Assembly: GCA_020833245.1 (NCBI GenBank) | Contig: JAJHQQ010000007.1 | Coordinates: forward strand, 1 to 33,447 | Source of the DNA: Desulfurococcaceae archaeon | Lineage (GTDB): Archaea; Thermoproteota; Thermoprotei_A; Sulfolobales; Desulfurococcaceae | DNA length: 33,447 nt | Direction of reading: 5' to 3' | Shown: positions 7,893 through 18,125 of the stretch, one piece after another | Numbering within the stretch: position 1 is the first letter of the stretch | Layout of the letters: each line of letters starts with the position of its first letter | Translations under genes and position numbers: made by a program | Notes under the pieces: generated by a model | The model's input: only the letters and a program-made list of their open reading frames with translations | Databases searched by the model: none | What the model was told of the DNA's origin: nothing

Positions 7893-9125
7893 ATGACTTA
7901 CAGACTAAAACGCGGTGTTTTAATGCCCTTAAGGTTGTCTCAAATAACTCTGCTATTACTGCTTGTATTTATGATGCTAATACAGTGTATAAGTATTATT
8001 GGGAGTACTAGTGAGTTAAATGAACAGGGCAACATCGCGTTGAATCTGATCTACGAAGCCGAAGTCGTATTAACAGTTGAGGGGTCCCTTATAGAAGAAA
8101 TTCTGGGACTAAACCCGCAAATCATAAACTCTATAACAATTATAGTAGACTACACAGTATATGTTAATATAACGCTAAACACGTACTTAGAAGTAGAAGG
8201 CTGCGATCTCGCGTTAAATATTGAGAGAGTTTCAGTAGCACCAAGTAGTGAAATTCCCAGTGATTTTATACAGAGTATTAAGAATATCGAGAAGTCAACT
8301 ATAAACGTGGAAAACGCGTGTAATACTAAAGATCACTCATTTCAAGCCTTACCGTTACTCATTACTTTCAATCGTGGTAATATAACAATTGAGAGAACAC
8401 CCGAAGAGCTTTACTTTAAAGGTCTATTAAGACTCGACATAGATATTGCACAAAGCATATTAGAAACCAGTGTAGAGACAGGTGAAACGACAAATTTAAC
8501 TGTAAAAATCCTAAACTATGAACCGCTATCCGGGATTCCGCTACTCTACTCGGAGACAACTGTATACTCTAATTCACTTGAAAATAAAAAATATACATAT
8601 TACGCGTATATTAAACTAGATCGTTCCTCTTTTAGTACAATCGCGGATTACTTAGCGAGATCCGTAAGTCAATTTGAGTTTCAAGGAAACACGACGTACC
8701 CTCCAATATCAGTCATAGTCCTATACCCAGCAAATAGCATCATCCCTGATATAAGTACTGTGGGAAGCACTATAACGGTGTCTTTTAGTAATTTTACAAG
8801 GTGTTTCATACAAATAGGGCCCATTCCTCTGGAACTAGAAGTGAACAGTGACATTACCTTAAAATATTATGTGATAATGGGTGGGAGGGTCTTCTATACC
8901 CCCAAACCAGTAAACTGCTCGCAGGTAAATATACATCTATCTAATCCTGTAAAACAACTACCAGTAAACGACCATCCCGAGCTAGGGCTACCTCCTCAGC
9001 GCCCACCTCCCTCGAGCACAGAGATTATGGGGTCTTTCTCAGTAATCTTCTTAGCCATGGTGATCAGTTACCTTATTATAGATAAATTAGTCAATATCTT
9101 CACTAAGCACTTAGCGGTAATTTAG
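7893..9125 (+). CDS. Hypothetical exported/membrane protein (N-terminal signal, C-terminal TM)
   Basis: 410-aa ORF; hydrophobic ITLLLLLVFMMLIQCISIIG near the N-terminus and FSVIFLAMVISYLIIDKL near the C-terminus; many N-x-S/T sites. Confidence 0.7.
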   Translation: MTYRLKRGVLMPLRLSQITLLLLLVFMMLIQCISIIGSTSELNEQGNIALNLIYEAEVVLTVEGSLIEEILGLNPQIINSITIIVDYTVYVNITLNTYLEVEGCDLALNIERVSVAPSSEIPSDFIQSIKNIEKSTINVENACNTKDHSFQALPLLITFNRGNITIERTPEELYFKGLLRLDIDIAQSILETSVETGETTNLTVKILNYEPLSGIPLLYSETTVYSNSLENKKYTYYAYIKLDRSSFSTIADYLARSVSQFEFQGNTTYPPISVIVLYPANSIIPDISTVGSTITVSFSNFTRCFIQIGPIPLELEVNSDITLKYYVIMGGRVFYTPKPVNCSQVNIHLSNPVKQLPVNDHPELGLPPQRPPPSSTEIMGSFSVIFLAMVISYLIIDKLVNIFTKHLAVI

Positions 9126-9143
9126 AGTTCTCTGCATGTACTA

Positions 9144-9305
9144 CTATTTGATTGAACCAGAAGTATTTCCTTCAGTAGTAATTTCTATTTGGGTCTCTCC
9201 GAGGCGATCATCTGTGAATAGTTCCAAGTACTTTGCTTTTTTGCCTCGTGGTTTTTCAGGCTCTGCACCGGTTTTCACCGCATAATTGCCCTGGCTATTA
9301 GGACT
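9144..9305 (-). pseudogene. Remnant of a protein-coding gene (possibly mobile-element derived)
   Basis: Minus-strand open fragment ...NSQGNYAVKTGAEPEKPRGKKAKYLELFTDDRLGETQIEITTEGNTSGSIK* with a neighbouring open frame CFQCRHGVLELREVLIARAIMR* just upstream in another frame. Confidence 0.35.
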
Positions 9306-9685
9306 TCACGTAACTCGAGAACCCCGTGTCTGCATTGAAAACATCAATTTAAACTCCAAAACTCACCATTAATAAGTAAAAAGCACGCAAAGAAGCCAAT
9401 AAAAAGTCAATAGATCACAGCTACTTACAACTAATTAAAGATCGATCGCAGGCTGTAGCTGTTTTGCCCCGCGTCTTCCTAGACTTGACATGGTTTTCGG
9501 CTACTTCACAGTTGGATTATAAGAATTGCGGGTACATGCGAAACCCTTATTCGAGCTAAGGAGCTGGTTGAGACGCTAAGACTAGTCGCTAACTAATAAC
9601 CTCCATCAAAACTAATAAACTCAAAGTAGGTAAATCACAAGAGATTAATTTGTAGTCTAAATTAACTTGTCGTAGGCTGTGAAAA

Positions 9686-10732
9686 TTGAAGGGGAGACTC
9701 AATAAGGGGGTGTCGATAAGAGCACAGGGTGATGTGCTTTCTCTGTGGAAACCTCTAAGTGAGATATTAGGGAGTTATAATTCTAAGGCAACTATTACAT
9801 TAAATCTCCACAATAGGAGAGCTAGGAGGGTCTCTCACAGTGTTCTAGAAGTCCTAGTTGAAACTACGAGTACACATGTAGACTGGAAGCTTAAACTTAA
9901 CGGTGTAAATATAACACGTGAGTTTAAGCCTCCTTACACATTAGAGCTACCTGATCATAACAAGTATCTCTGTAAATTCGTCTATGATATCACAGAGTTA
10001 CTAAATACAGATGAGGCTACTAGTAGAGAGTGGGTTAATGTGGCAATTAGACACGAGGGGGGAAACCCTCTAAGTCTTAAAGGTATATTACTCAATGCTA
10101 TATACGAAGACTACGAGGCTACATCCACATATAGTCACTTTACAGGGCTTCTCCTACTAGAAAGGGGTGACGAGTACTCACACAGTATAGATCAGCTCTC
10201 GGGAGCCGACGCGCACGCTAAGTTAATAATGTACACTCCTAGAGCGAGTAGAGTACTCATATCATCTGGAAGCTGGTCAGAACTCGTTACTCTATTACAA
10301 GGTCAAGTAGAAGAGCGCGTATTTACAGTGAGCAATTCCACTAGTTTTATCAAAGTCTCACCTCAAGTAAGCGAAAACCAGCAAGGCTACTTAGTTCTCT
10401 CTAGCTTTACTGTTTATAGTACTAACTTGAAGACTCCCCACCTAGACCTAGAGAGCATTGAGGCATCTAGACAGGGATCGGAAGTCAGAGTTAAAGTGAG
10501 AATAGTTAACACCGGCGAGTCTAAACCAGATAGAGTAATTATTAGTGTATTTGACAGAGGTACTCTACTCGGAATGTACAGGTATGATGGCTCAAACTAC
10601 GAGCCGGGTAGAATAGTTGAAGAAGTACTCTCACTCAAAGCCTCTCCACAAACAGCTGAGTTAACACTGCGAGTAGCGTGGTCTAAGTTAACGAAGACCA
10701 TGTTTACTGATCGAAAGATAATTCTGAGCTAA
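9686..10732 (+). CDS. Hypothetical protein with CARDB-like C-terminal segment
   Basis: 348-aa ORF; VRVKVRIVNTGESKPDRVIISVFDRGTLLGMYRYDG resembles CARDB/Ig-like repeats. Confidence 0.6.
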   Translation: MKGRLNKGVSIRAQGDVLSLWKPLSEILGSYNSKATITLNLHNRRARRVSHSVLEVLVETTSTHVDWKLKLNGVNITREFKPPYTLELPDHNKYLCKFVYDITELLNTDEATSREWVNVAIRHEGGNPLSLKGILLNAIYEDYEATSTYSHFTGLLLLERGDEYSHSIDQLSGADAHAKLIMYTPRASRVLISSGSWSELVTLLQGQVEERVFTVSNSTSFIKVSPQVSENQQGYLVLSSFTVYSTNLKTPHLDLESIEASRQGSEVRVKVRIVNTGESKPDRVIISVFDRGTLLGMYRYDGSNYEPGRIVEEVLSLKASPQTAELTLRVAWSKLTKTMFTDRKIILS

Positions 10733-10735
10733 GTA

Positions 10736-11563
10736 TTAGACGTATTTAAGTACTAGTTTTCTCCTCTTAGCGTACTCCTCTACGAGCTCTCTGTGTTCAC
10801 GCCTAGTGCTCTTCTTCTCCACGATGATCTGCGTGGGAGCAACCGCTGATCTGGAGGTCATCATGTCTAGTATTTCAAAGTCCAGGTACGTCAGCGCGTA
10901 CTTGGGTAATATATGTCCAAAGCACACACTCTCACTTAATGCGAGATCAGTGAACTTTCTAGGGTAGTGTCCACCGCCAATCCCCGCCGAGACTACGCAC
11001 TCGGGTAGAGTGGGGTACTCTTCCAGGAATTCAAGTAAAGTATCGCCGATGACCACGTGGTTAACTGGATCGCTCCACTCGGTATTGCTACTTCCTATCT
11101 CTATGAAAACCAGTGGTTTACTGAGACTAGTAGGGCCGTGGTGAGTAGCCTCGTAGCTAACCTCATACTCTGATCGACCAAGCCTCGTAGCAGAGCTCTT
11201 GAGGCCTCTCAGTAATCTAAACGCCACAGTGGGGTGGGATATGCCAAGTTCTCTTGGGCGACCACCATATAGGGCTTCCCCTGAGAAATTGCCTGTGGCG
11301 TGAACAGTGTAGCTTTTAACACCGGCTTCGCTGGAGTGTCTCGATATAATAATATAGAACTCTACATTAACGGGCATAGTATCATCTAGGAAATCGAAGT
11401 GTAATACGTCCTCGCTGAAACCTGCGAGAACAGCGTTTTTCGCTTCATAGCACTCAACAGAGTGTTTGCACGCTGAGCTCCTGTCTAGTTTAATTCTACT
11501 TGCAATGTAATTTACTACGCCACTTCCAGCTGGGTCCATTGTGCTATACGCGAGCCCAATCAT
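10736..11563 (-). CDS. dtdA: D-aminoacyl-tRNA deacylase (DTD2/GEK1 type); start likely ATG at 11563 (longest ORF begins at 11593)
   Basis: MIGLAYSTMDPAGSGVVNYI, THHGPTSLSKPLVFIEIGSSNTEWSD, AGIGGGHYPRKFTDLALSESVCFGHILPKYAL. Confidence 0.93.
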   Translation of the reverse strand: MIGLAYSTMDPAGSGVVNYIASRIKLDRSSACKHSVECYEAKNAVLAGFSEDVLHFDFLDDTMPVNVEFYIIISRHSSEAGVKSYTVHATGNFSGEALYGGRPRELGISHPTVAFRLLRGLKSSATRLGRSEYEVSYEATHHGPTSLSKPLVFIEIGSSNTEWSDPVNHVVIGDTLLEFLEEYPTLPECVVSAGIGGGHYPRKFTDLALSESVCFGHILPKYALTYLDFEILDMMTSRSAVAPTQIIVEKKSTRREHRELVEEYAKRRKLVLKYV

Positions 11564-11668
11564 GGTGCTCTCCAGGCGACCTATAAAACTCAATACTCAG
11601 TATAGAAGTGATTACTACTTTAGTTAAAGAGCTCTCTTCACTATGCTTTTAACTCGGGATATTGAGAT

Positions 11669-12388
11669 ATGCGCATTAACTATGAGAAGTGGAGTCTCCG
11701 GAAAAAGTACTTTTGGCGCAGAGTGTGGGAGGATTATGAGATAGGGTACTTAGACAGGGACTTAATTCCCCTAATAGCCCTCCTCAACAGGGATAGAGAC
11801 ATCTACACTACTAGTAGTTGTAGTGGTAGAATCGTGGTCGTAGACGGCGTTGTGCCGTGGATTAGAGAAGAGGCGAGCGTAGTATTTAAGTCACACACGC
11901 CTGCTACTTTGAGCGATGTGGACTTTATGTACAGAACCGCTCCCCACAAGAGCTACTGGCTAGTAGTCACAGGACCTATATTACACTTCTCAACTACGAG
12001 TATCAAAAAAGCCGTAGGCCTCTTAAAGAAGGCGAGAACTGCTGGTTTTAAACACAGTGGAATAATACATACTAGTTCAACGAGGGGGGTTTTCGTAGAG
12101 CTAGTTACAGGCATCTACATGACTCAAATGATTAAAACACGCGAATTAAGCATTGTTTCACAGCGCGATATCGAAGAGGTTTTAAACATATTTAACAAAG
12201 CCCTTATTGAGGGTAAACAGAGACTCCAGAGGCTTTACGAGGTCTTCGAGAATAGTTTACCAGAAAACCCTGATTTAGAAGTTGAGAGAGAACTCAGTAG
12301 TAGAAGAGTAGAGATCGCTACGCGCAAACCAATAGAGGTCTTCTACGAGATCTGTGGAGACTTATGTAGGGAGTTTTTAAGGACTTAG
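11669..12388 (+). CDS. taw3: Taw3/TYW3-like wybutosine-pathway tRNA methyltransferase
   Basis: YTTSSCSGRIVV, THTSSTRG-type motif IIHTSSTRGVFVELVTG, LLKKARTAGFKHSGI. Confidence 0.9.
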   Translation: MRINYEKWSLRKKYFWRRVWEDYEIGYLDRDLIPLIALLNRDRDIYTTSSCSGRIVVVDGVVPWIREEASVVFKSHTPATLSDVDFMYRTAPHKSYWLVVTGPILHFSTTSIKKAVGLLKKARTAGFKHSGIIHTSSTRGVFVELVTGIYMTQMIKTRELSIVSQRDIEEVLNIFNKALIEGKQRLQRLYEVFENSLPENPDLEVERELSSRRVEIATRKPIEVFYEICGDLCREFLRT

Positions 12389-12458
12389 TTTAGTACTGCT
12401 TGTAGTTTATTAACTAGTACTAGTCATCACTGAGTAATTGTGACTGAGGTGAAACTCT

Positions 12459-12788
12459 GTGAGTGAGCTCATAGATATAGAGGAATTTAAGAAAATAGAC
12501 TTGAGAATCGGCTTAGTTAAAAGCGCTGAGAGAGTTAAGGGAACAGAGAAGCTCATTAAGCTCATAGTTGACCTCGGAGAGCTTGGTGAGAGGCAGATCA
12601 TTGCTGGACTAGGCAAGTGGTATAATCCCGAGTACTTTGTGGGCAAGTACATAGTTGTCGTAGTTAACTTAAAGCCCAAGAAAATCATGAGTATAGAGAG
12701 TCAGGGAATGCTCCTAGCTACCGACACAGATCCTCCTGTACTAGTGACCACAGCGTCGGATGTCAAGCCGGGTGCAAAGCTAATCTAA
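12459..12788 (+). CDS. Methionyl-tRNA synthetase beta subunit / tRNA-binding OB-fold protein
   Basis: IDIEEFKKIDLRIGLVKSAERVKGTEKLIKLIVDLGELGERQIIAGLGKWY...VVVVNLKPKKIMSIESQGMLLA. Confidence 0.93.
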   Translation: MSELIDIEEFKKIDLRIGLVKSAERVKGTEKLIKLIVDLGELGERQIIAGLGKWYNPEYFVGKYIVVVVNLKPKKIMSIESQGMLLATDTDPPVLVTTASDVKPGAKLI

Positions 12789-14184
12789 CAGCTTCTACTT
12801 CCTGCTTTTTTAAGCGGGATTCAAGGTACTTCTTATACCACAGCATTTTACCGAGTGCTGCTACAGCCTCCTCAGGTGTTGGGTATGCCGGTATACTACT
12901 CCTGTTCAGGTACCTTATCGCCTCGTAGACTTCTACTCCGCCTATAAACGCTATTACAGTAGTCTTTGACACGTTGTTTTCGCGGTAAAACTCGGCAATG
13001 GCTTTAGCGAGGTCTCTCGGGTCTAGAATAGCTGTTCTACAGTACAAGATCACGATGTTGTCTACCTCCGGCGACTCCACGGCTACTTTTAAAGCCTTAA
13101 TGTAGTTATCCACTACTGCCTGCCCAGTTAAGTCAACAGGGTTCTTGGGGCTACCAAACCACGGCATTGTCTCCTTGAACTTTTCTACTAGTTGCTGACT
13201 GGGCTCGAGTAGTGGAACGTTATTTAGCTCAGCGGCGTCTGTAGCTAAGACACCCGCGCCTCCCCCATTCGTAATTACAACGGTGTTTACGCCTCTGGGT
13301 ATTGGTTGTTGCGCAAAAGCCCTGGCGATATTAAAGAGCTCTGTTATTGTGCGCGCTCTAATAATACCTGCTTGTTTAAACGCGGCTTCGTATAGTGCGT
13401 CACTACCTGCTAAGCTCCCGGTGTGGCTGGCGACGGCTTTCATTCCTCTCTTTGTTACACCGGCCTTTATGACTACGACGGGCTTTCTGAGAGTTACACG
13501 AGACATTCTCTCAATGAACTCTCTGCCCCGACCCGGCTTTAAGCCCTCTAGGTATACTGTTATAACTCGCGTACTGGGATCATCTGCTAGTAGCTCTGAG
13601 AGCTCAACGACATCTATATCCGCCATGTTGCCAATACTAAAGAGGCCTGAGAGGCCTATTTCGTTCATTATTGTCCACCCCATTAGCGCTATTCCAAGTG
13701 CCCCGCTCTGAGTGATGAAGGCTATATTGCCTTTAGCTACTTCGAGTGGGCCGAACGTGGCGTTTATGTTTCGCGGTGTGTAAGCGTAGCCGAAGATGTT
13801 TGGTCCTAGTATTCTCACACCATACTCTCTGGCTATTTTAACAATGCGCTCTTCCAGCTCTGTGTTCCCCACCTCGGAGAAGCCTGAAGATATGACAACG
13901 GCTATTTTAACCCCCTTCTTACCGCACTCTTCAATTACCTTAGGGGTTTCTGGTGCTGGTATAACTACTACTGCGACGTCGACTTCGCCTGGAATAGCGG
14001 TAATAGACGGGTATGCCCGGTATCCGAGGATCTCTGTTGCATTGGGGTTTACAGGGTATAATTCTCCTTTAAAACCATACTCAATAATATTTCGTAGTAT
14101 CGTATAGCCTATTTTACCCGGGCTTCTACTAGCACCTACTACCGCGATACTCCTCGGCTCTAATAGGGCTTTAAGCACGCTCAT
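12763..14184 (-). CDS. Acyl-CoA synthetase (ADP-forming), alpha-subunit type
   Basis: LLEPRSIAVVGASRSPGKIGYTILRNII, VISSGFSEVG, GPNIFGY, FITQSGALG, ASHTGSLAGSD. Confidence 0.93.
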   Translation of the reverse strand: MSVLKALLEPRSIAVVGASRSPGKIGYTILRNIIEYGFKGELYPVNPNATEILGYRAYPSITAIPGEVDVAVVVIPAPETPKVIEECGKKGVKIAVVISSGFSEVGNTELEERIVKIAREYGVRILGPNIFGYAYTPRNINATFGPLEVAKGNIAFITQSGALGIALMGWTIMNEIGLSGLFSIGNMADIDVVELSELLADDPSTRVITVYLEGLKPGRGREFIERMSRVTLRKPVVVIKAGVTKRGMKAVASHTGSLAGSDALYEAAFKQAGIIRARTITELFNIARAFAQQPIPRGVNTVVITNGGGAGVLATDAAELNNVPLLEPSQQLVEKFKETMPWFGSPKNPVDLTGQAVVDNYIKALKVAVESPEVDNIVILYCRTAILDPRDLAKAIAEFYRENNVSKTTVIAFIGGVEVYEAIRYLNRSSIPAYPTPEEAVAALGKMLWYKKYLESRLKKQEVEAVRLALHPA

Positions 14185-14233
14185 TTAAACCCTCCACGTG
14201 GAGCTCCAGTGGTTTATAAGACTAAAAGACATT

Positions 14234-14836
14234 TTAAACAAAATTCCCGGGTTGTCTCCTTAGCAGGTTAAATAGAATCTCCTCGATATTGTAGTAACGC
14301 TGAGAGAGACCAGTGTCCTCCGTGTACTCCACCACGCCTATAAAACCTAGCCTCACGGTACCTGGGGAGAAAATACGCTTATTTAAATTAAGGCACGGTC
14401 TCTCACAGCCACCTATAATAACTAGTTTTGGCTTAACGCGCTCAATAACACGGTCTACCCAGTCCCAGCCTGAGTGGCAACACGTGTACTGAAAGCCTGG
14501 TTGACTCGTGAAAACTACGTCTACACTCCTCTCAGGGAGATCATGACAACCCGATAACCCCACACCTATTAGAGATAGGCCTCCGTACTCTGTGTATTTA
14601 CACTCTAGTAGCTCACCACTCCTACTTAAAGCTACAGCTAGAGCCGGTGAGTCGCACTCTCCGAGAACGCCCAGAGTGCGCAGTCTACAATTAGAGCTTA
14701 GCCACTCAACTATAGTAGGAGACGCGGTGTTACCGAGGAGGACAATTCCACTAGCTCTAATATACTTAGCAGTAAAGCAGAGAATTCTAGAGAGACTCTT
14801 ATAACCCATTAAGTCGTAGACGACAATTAATCTCAC
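14234..14836 (-). CDS. Metallophosphoesterase-fold protein with degenerate active site
   Basis: Block alignment with YfcE-type MPEs: YDLM for D-x-H, LLGNT for GD, GVLGECD for GNxD, IIGGCER for GHTH, FSPGTV for NPGS. Confidence 0.6.
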   Translation of the reverse strand: MRLIVVYDLMGYKSLSRILCFTAKYIRASGIVLLGNTASPTIVEWLSSNCRLRTLGVLGECDSPALAVALSRSGELLECKYTEYGGLSLIGVGLSGCHDLPERSVDVVFTSQPGFQYTCCHSGWDWVDRVIERVKPKLVIIGGCERPCLNLNKRIFSPGTVRLGFIGVVEYTEDTGLSQRYYNIEEILFNLLRRQPGNFV

Positions 14837-15840
14837 TACTCTAAGTACCTCATATAGCCCTGGTGCTCGAGGACTCCGATTAAAACTCTACACTCACCTA
14901 TAACATCACTACACTGTAGTAGCCCTTTAACCTCAAATAAGCCTCCCTCGTAGAGTCCCGTAGTGTACAGGGCCTCATAGCTAACTACTCTTGTAATGTC
15001 ATGTGGTATAATAGTAGAGGAGGACTCGGTTACCTTGTACCTTAGAATTCTCCCCGTAGAGGGGTAGTTGAGGGCCTCCACTCCCCCGCTAATTTCGACT
15101 TCAAGGTTAACTAAACCTAGGGTTTTAAAGCTGGGGAGTAGTGTTACCTCCCTGTAGACGCCGTCGTTGTACACTACAGAGTACTCTCTGCCCTCGTAGA
15201 CGCCTCTACGCCAATTCCTGTAGAATTTAGCGACGTCTCTCGGCATTAACCCCGTGATCTTAGCGAGATTTTCACTCCAAGTGTGCAGCCTACTCTCTGA
15301 GAACGGCTTAAAGAGCTCTCTATTAGATTCAATAAACTCAACAACTCTCATGGACTCCCTAGTGCCGTAGACCACGACGTCGATGTCACTGATCTCCACG
15401 TTGTGAATACAGGGTAATAGTGAGCCAGTTATACCCACTAAAATACCTGTATTTGAGCTTATAGTACTAATAAAACTCAGTGATAGTTTCTCGAGGCTGT
15501 CACTCACTCTCGAGTATAGTTCCCTAGCGCGTTCTATTGGGTAGTATAGTCTTTTCACTGCACTTAGAGGTATGAAGGGCACTGAGGCGTTGAAAAACGG
15601 TGTGTAAACACGCCACTCTGTGTAACTGTACACTTCTCTAGCAGTGTAGTATTTTACTACCCTCTCGTAGAAAACTCCTCGTCTACGCCACGGTGTTAAG
15701 CGTAGTGTAGGCCTGTACTTGACGTAGCCTATAAGCCCGCTCTGAAAGTGCGTATTACCTGTAACTACTCCTATAGATCCGTCTACGAGCTCGAAGTAGT
15801 AGTGATCTAGTGGTTTACGATACTCCGAGTTGAGTGTCAC
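14836..15840 (-). CDS. Predicted nucleotidyltransferase-fold protein (COG2413-like)
   Basis: LVGITGSLLPCIHNVEISDIDVVVYG: GS...DxD polymerase-beta-like nucleotidyltransferase motif. Confidence 0.75.
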   Translation of the reverse strand: MTLNSEYRKPLDHYYFELVDGSIGVVTGNTHFQSGLIGYVKYRPTLRLTPWRRRGVFYERVVKYYTAREVYSYTEWRVYTPFFNASVPFIPLSAVKRLYYPIERARELYSRVSDSLEKLSLSFISTISSNTGILVGITGSLLPCIHNVEISDIDVVVYGTRESMRVVEFIESNRELFKPFSESRLHTWSENLAKITGLMPRDVAKFYRNWRRGVYEGREYSVVYNDGVYREVTLLPSFKTLGLVNLEVEISGGVEALNYPSTGRILRYKVTESSSTIIPHDITRVVSYEALYTTGLYEGGLFEVKGLLQCSDVIGECRVLIGVLEHQGYMRYLE

Positions 15841-15842
15841 TT

Positions 15843-17027
15843 CTACTCTACTCTCGGCTCTGGTACTTCTCTCAACTGTTCAAGAACGTAGTTTCTAATA
15901 GTATTAATATCTGGCAGTTCCTCGACTAGTTTACCGTTATCTATGTACTTTCTAAGTAGAGGAGTATAGCCCTCGGGTACTTCGCCCGGTCTATCTAGTA
16001 GTGTGATCACGTCATTTAAACCAGGCCTCCTCCTGTACACCTGCTTAGCTCCGGGGAGTTTACCTCTCTTAGTTAGCGGCTTCCACGCGCCGTTCTCGAA
16101 GACCTCTACTATGTCAGCACTAATATCAACGCTTAACGGCATAGCTATACTCGTCCCTACACCGAAGGCGTCGACTATATCTCTGAGTTCTATGATTTCT
16201 CTCTCGTCAACTCCCCCGCTCACAACTATTTTAACGTTTTTATAGCCGTGAATATCGAGTGTCCAGCGGACCTCCTCGACTATTAGGCGCATATTACCCC
16301 TCCTGCTACTAGGAGTGTCGAGCCTCACACCGTGTAGTCTATCACCAAGTAGCTCAGCGGCCATTAGTGCCTCTACTCTCTCATCGTATAGTGTATCCAC
16401 TAGCATTATTCTCGGCACACTCGGCTCTACAACCTCGTCAAACGCCTTCCAGGCTTTAACCTGATCCCCAAACACCAGTATGAGAGCGTGTGGCATTGTA
16501 CCCTGAGGTTTTAGACCTAGGTACTTCCAGCTAGCTACGCCCGACACAGCGTCTACCCCCCCAATATATGCCGCTCGATCCATCATTGGCGCAATAGCTG
16601 GGTGAACAGCTCTAAGACCGAAGAAGAGGAGAGTCTTATTCATAGCGAGCCTCTTTAAGCGAGCAGCCTTAGTCGCCACGCTCGAGTAGTGTCTCAGAAT
16701 ACCCAGCAGGGGGGTCTCGTAGACAGCGAAGTCGTCGTAATACCCCTCAATAATCATGAGGGGCTCTCCGGGCTTAAAGAGCGTGCCCTCGGGCATGGCG
16801 TAGACTGTTACGGGCCTATCTCTCAGCAGGTAGAGTGCCTCTTCGAGGCCCGCAAATACAGCCCACTCGTAATTTCTCGGGAGTTTAACTACGTGAAACT
16901 CCATGCGGACTTTCTTCTTAATGTTCTTTGCTCTCAGTATTTCACGTGTTCTCGTGAAGTACACGTCTGTTACTAAGCCGCCAAGAATATCCTCTTCACT
17001 GGCAATGTACAGTCTCAAGCTACTCAC
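15843..17027 (-). CDS. Nicotinate phosphoribosyltransferase (archaeal type)
   Basis: [90 protein letters not shown]. Confidence 0.92.
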   Translation of the reverse strand: MSSLRLYIASEEDILGGLVTDVYFTRTREILRAKNIKKKVRMEFHVVKLPRNYEWAVFAGLEEALYLLRDRPVTVYAMPEGTLFKPGEPLMIIEGYYDDFAVYETPLLGILRHYSSVATKAARLKRLAMNKTLLFFGLRAVHPAIAPMMDRAAYIGGVDAVSGVASWKYLGLKPQGTMPHALILVFGDQVKAWKAFDEVVEPSVPRIMLVDTLYDERVEALMAAELLGDRLHGVRLDTPSSRRGNMRLIVEEVRWTLDIHGYKNVKIVVSGGVDEREIIELRDIVDAFGVGTSIAMPLSVDISADIVEVFENGAWKPLTKRGKLPGAKQVYRRRPGLNDVITLLDRPGEVPEGYTPLLRKYIDNGKLVEELPDINTIRNYVLEQLREVPEPRVE

Positions 17028-17436
17028 CCATAACTAGAACAGTAATTTCTCTCACTGAGCGCGGCCCGTCCATTTCCAGGAAGAATATGTTTTGCCAAGT
17101 ACCCCTCACAACTCTGCCGTTTACCACGGGGAAAATCCTAGTTGAGCCAAATAGCGCAGAGCCTATGTGTGCGTGAGCGTTATCATCGATTCTATTATGC
17201 CTCCACTTTGAGCTCCCAGGCTCAGTAAACTCCTTAACTTTCTCCAATATGTCCTCTAGTAAACCGGGCTCGTGCTCATTAACAATAATACTGGCAGTAG
17301 CGTGAGGTGCGTGGACTACTACTATACCATTACGGATACTTGACCTCTTCACAGTATTCTCAACATCGCCTGTTATATCTAGGAGTTGAAATCTACTAGT
17401 AGTATTTAGTTTAAGCACTTCGTAGTATACTTTCAC
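17020..17436 (-). CDS. YjbQ/UPF0047 family protein
   Basis: [63 protein letters not shown]. Confidence 0.93.
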   Translation of the reverse strand: MKVYYEVLKLNTTSRFQLLDITGDVENTVKRSSIRNGIVVVHAPHATASIIVNEHEPGLLEDILEKVKEFTEPGSSKWRHNRIDDNAHAHIGSALFGSTRIFPVVNGRVVRGTWQNIFFLEMDGPRSVREITVLVMGE

Positions 17437-17527
17437 CGCGATAAGTCACCTCTATTACCATGAAAGTAGAAATGCGTATTTTAAGGATTAACTAAAAAGA
17501 GAGTTATAGATAGTAGAGGTGTGTCTT

Positions 17528-18094
17528 GTGAGCGATGAGTGGTGGAGGCGTAGAAGAAGAATCTGGGATGACTTCCCCGGCTTCGAGGAAATAAACAAAA
17601 TGTTCGAGGAAATGGAGAGGTTCATTAGGGAGTTAATGAGAAAAATGGAGACATTTACACCAGAGGACTTAAGAGACATGACTAGAGAGCTGGAGAGAAA
17701 GGGGGCTAGGACATACGTCTATGGATTCAGCATAACTATTGGACCCGATGGAAGGCCAATTATAAGGGAATTCGGAAATGTCCCCAGGAGGAGAGGTGAG
17801 AGAGCGGCTATTGTAGAAGAGCGTGAGCCACTAGTAGACGTCTTCGAGAGAGACGACGAGATAGTAGTTGTAGCGGAAATGCCGGGAGTAGAGAAAGATA
17901 AAATAAATGTCAAAGTAGCCGAGGATGGTAAAACACTCATAATAAGTGGCACTGACAGCGACAGGAGATACTACAAGGAAGTAGACTTACCAGCTAGAGT
18001 AGATCCCTCTTCAGTAAAGACCACGTACAAGAACGGCGTCTTAGAGGTAAGATTAAAGAAATCTGAGAAGGGAGCACTAGGTATAAAGGTGTAA
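17528..18094 (+). CDS. Hsp20/alpha-crystallin small heat shock protein
   Basis: C-terminal ACD: PLVDVFERDDEIVVVAEMPGVEKDKINVKV...YYKEVDLPARVDPSSVKTTYKNGVLEVRLKK; GTG start at 17528. Confidence 0.93.
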   Translation: MSDEWWRRRRRIWDDFPGFEEINKMFEEMERFIRELMRKMETFTPEDLRDMTRELERKGARTYVYGFSITIGPDGRPIIREFGNVPRRRGERAAIVEEREPLVDVFERDDEIVVVAEMPGVEKDKINVKVAEDGKTLIISGTDSDRRYYKEVDLPARVDPSSVKTTYKNGVLEVRLKKSEKGALGIKV

Positions 18095-18125
18095 TTTCAC
18101 TCATAAGGGTCTCGAGGACATATAC

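Noticed and set aside
6974-9685. tRNA-anchored integrated element with att duplication
   Set aside because: No second copy of the tRNA-Thr 3' end was found in the window and no integrase gene is visible; only an isolated decayed fragment is supported.
10850-10910. GATGATC...CTGA words inside dtdA resembling a C/D element
   Set aside because: Lies within coding sequence, only two boxes and no C'/D' pair; chance occurrence.
12420-12431. Minus-strand GTGATGA perfect C-box-like word before the MetRS-beta gene
   Set aside because: No D box (CTGA) at suitable distance downstream on that strand; not supportable as a C/D sRNA.
13283-13711. Plus-strand 142-aa ORF (and 13796..14107) inside the acyl-CoA synthetase gene
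   Set aside because: Antisense shadow ORFs of a well-supported conserved gene; Ser/Pro-rich translation typical of the complementary strand.
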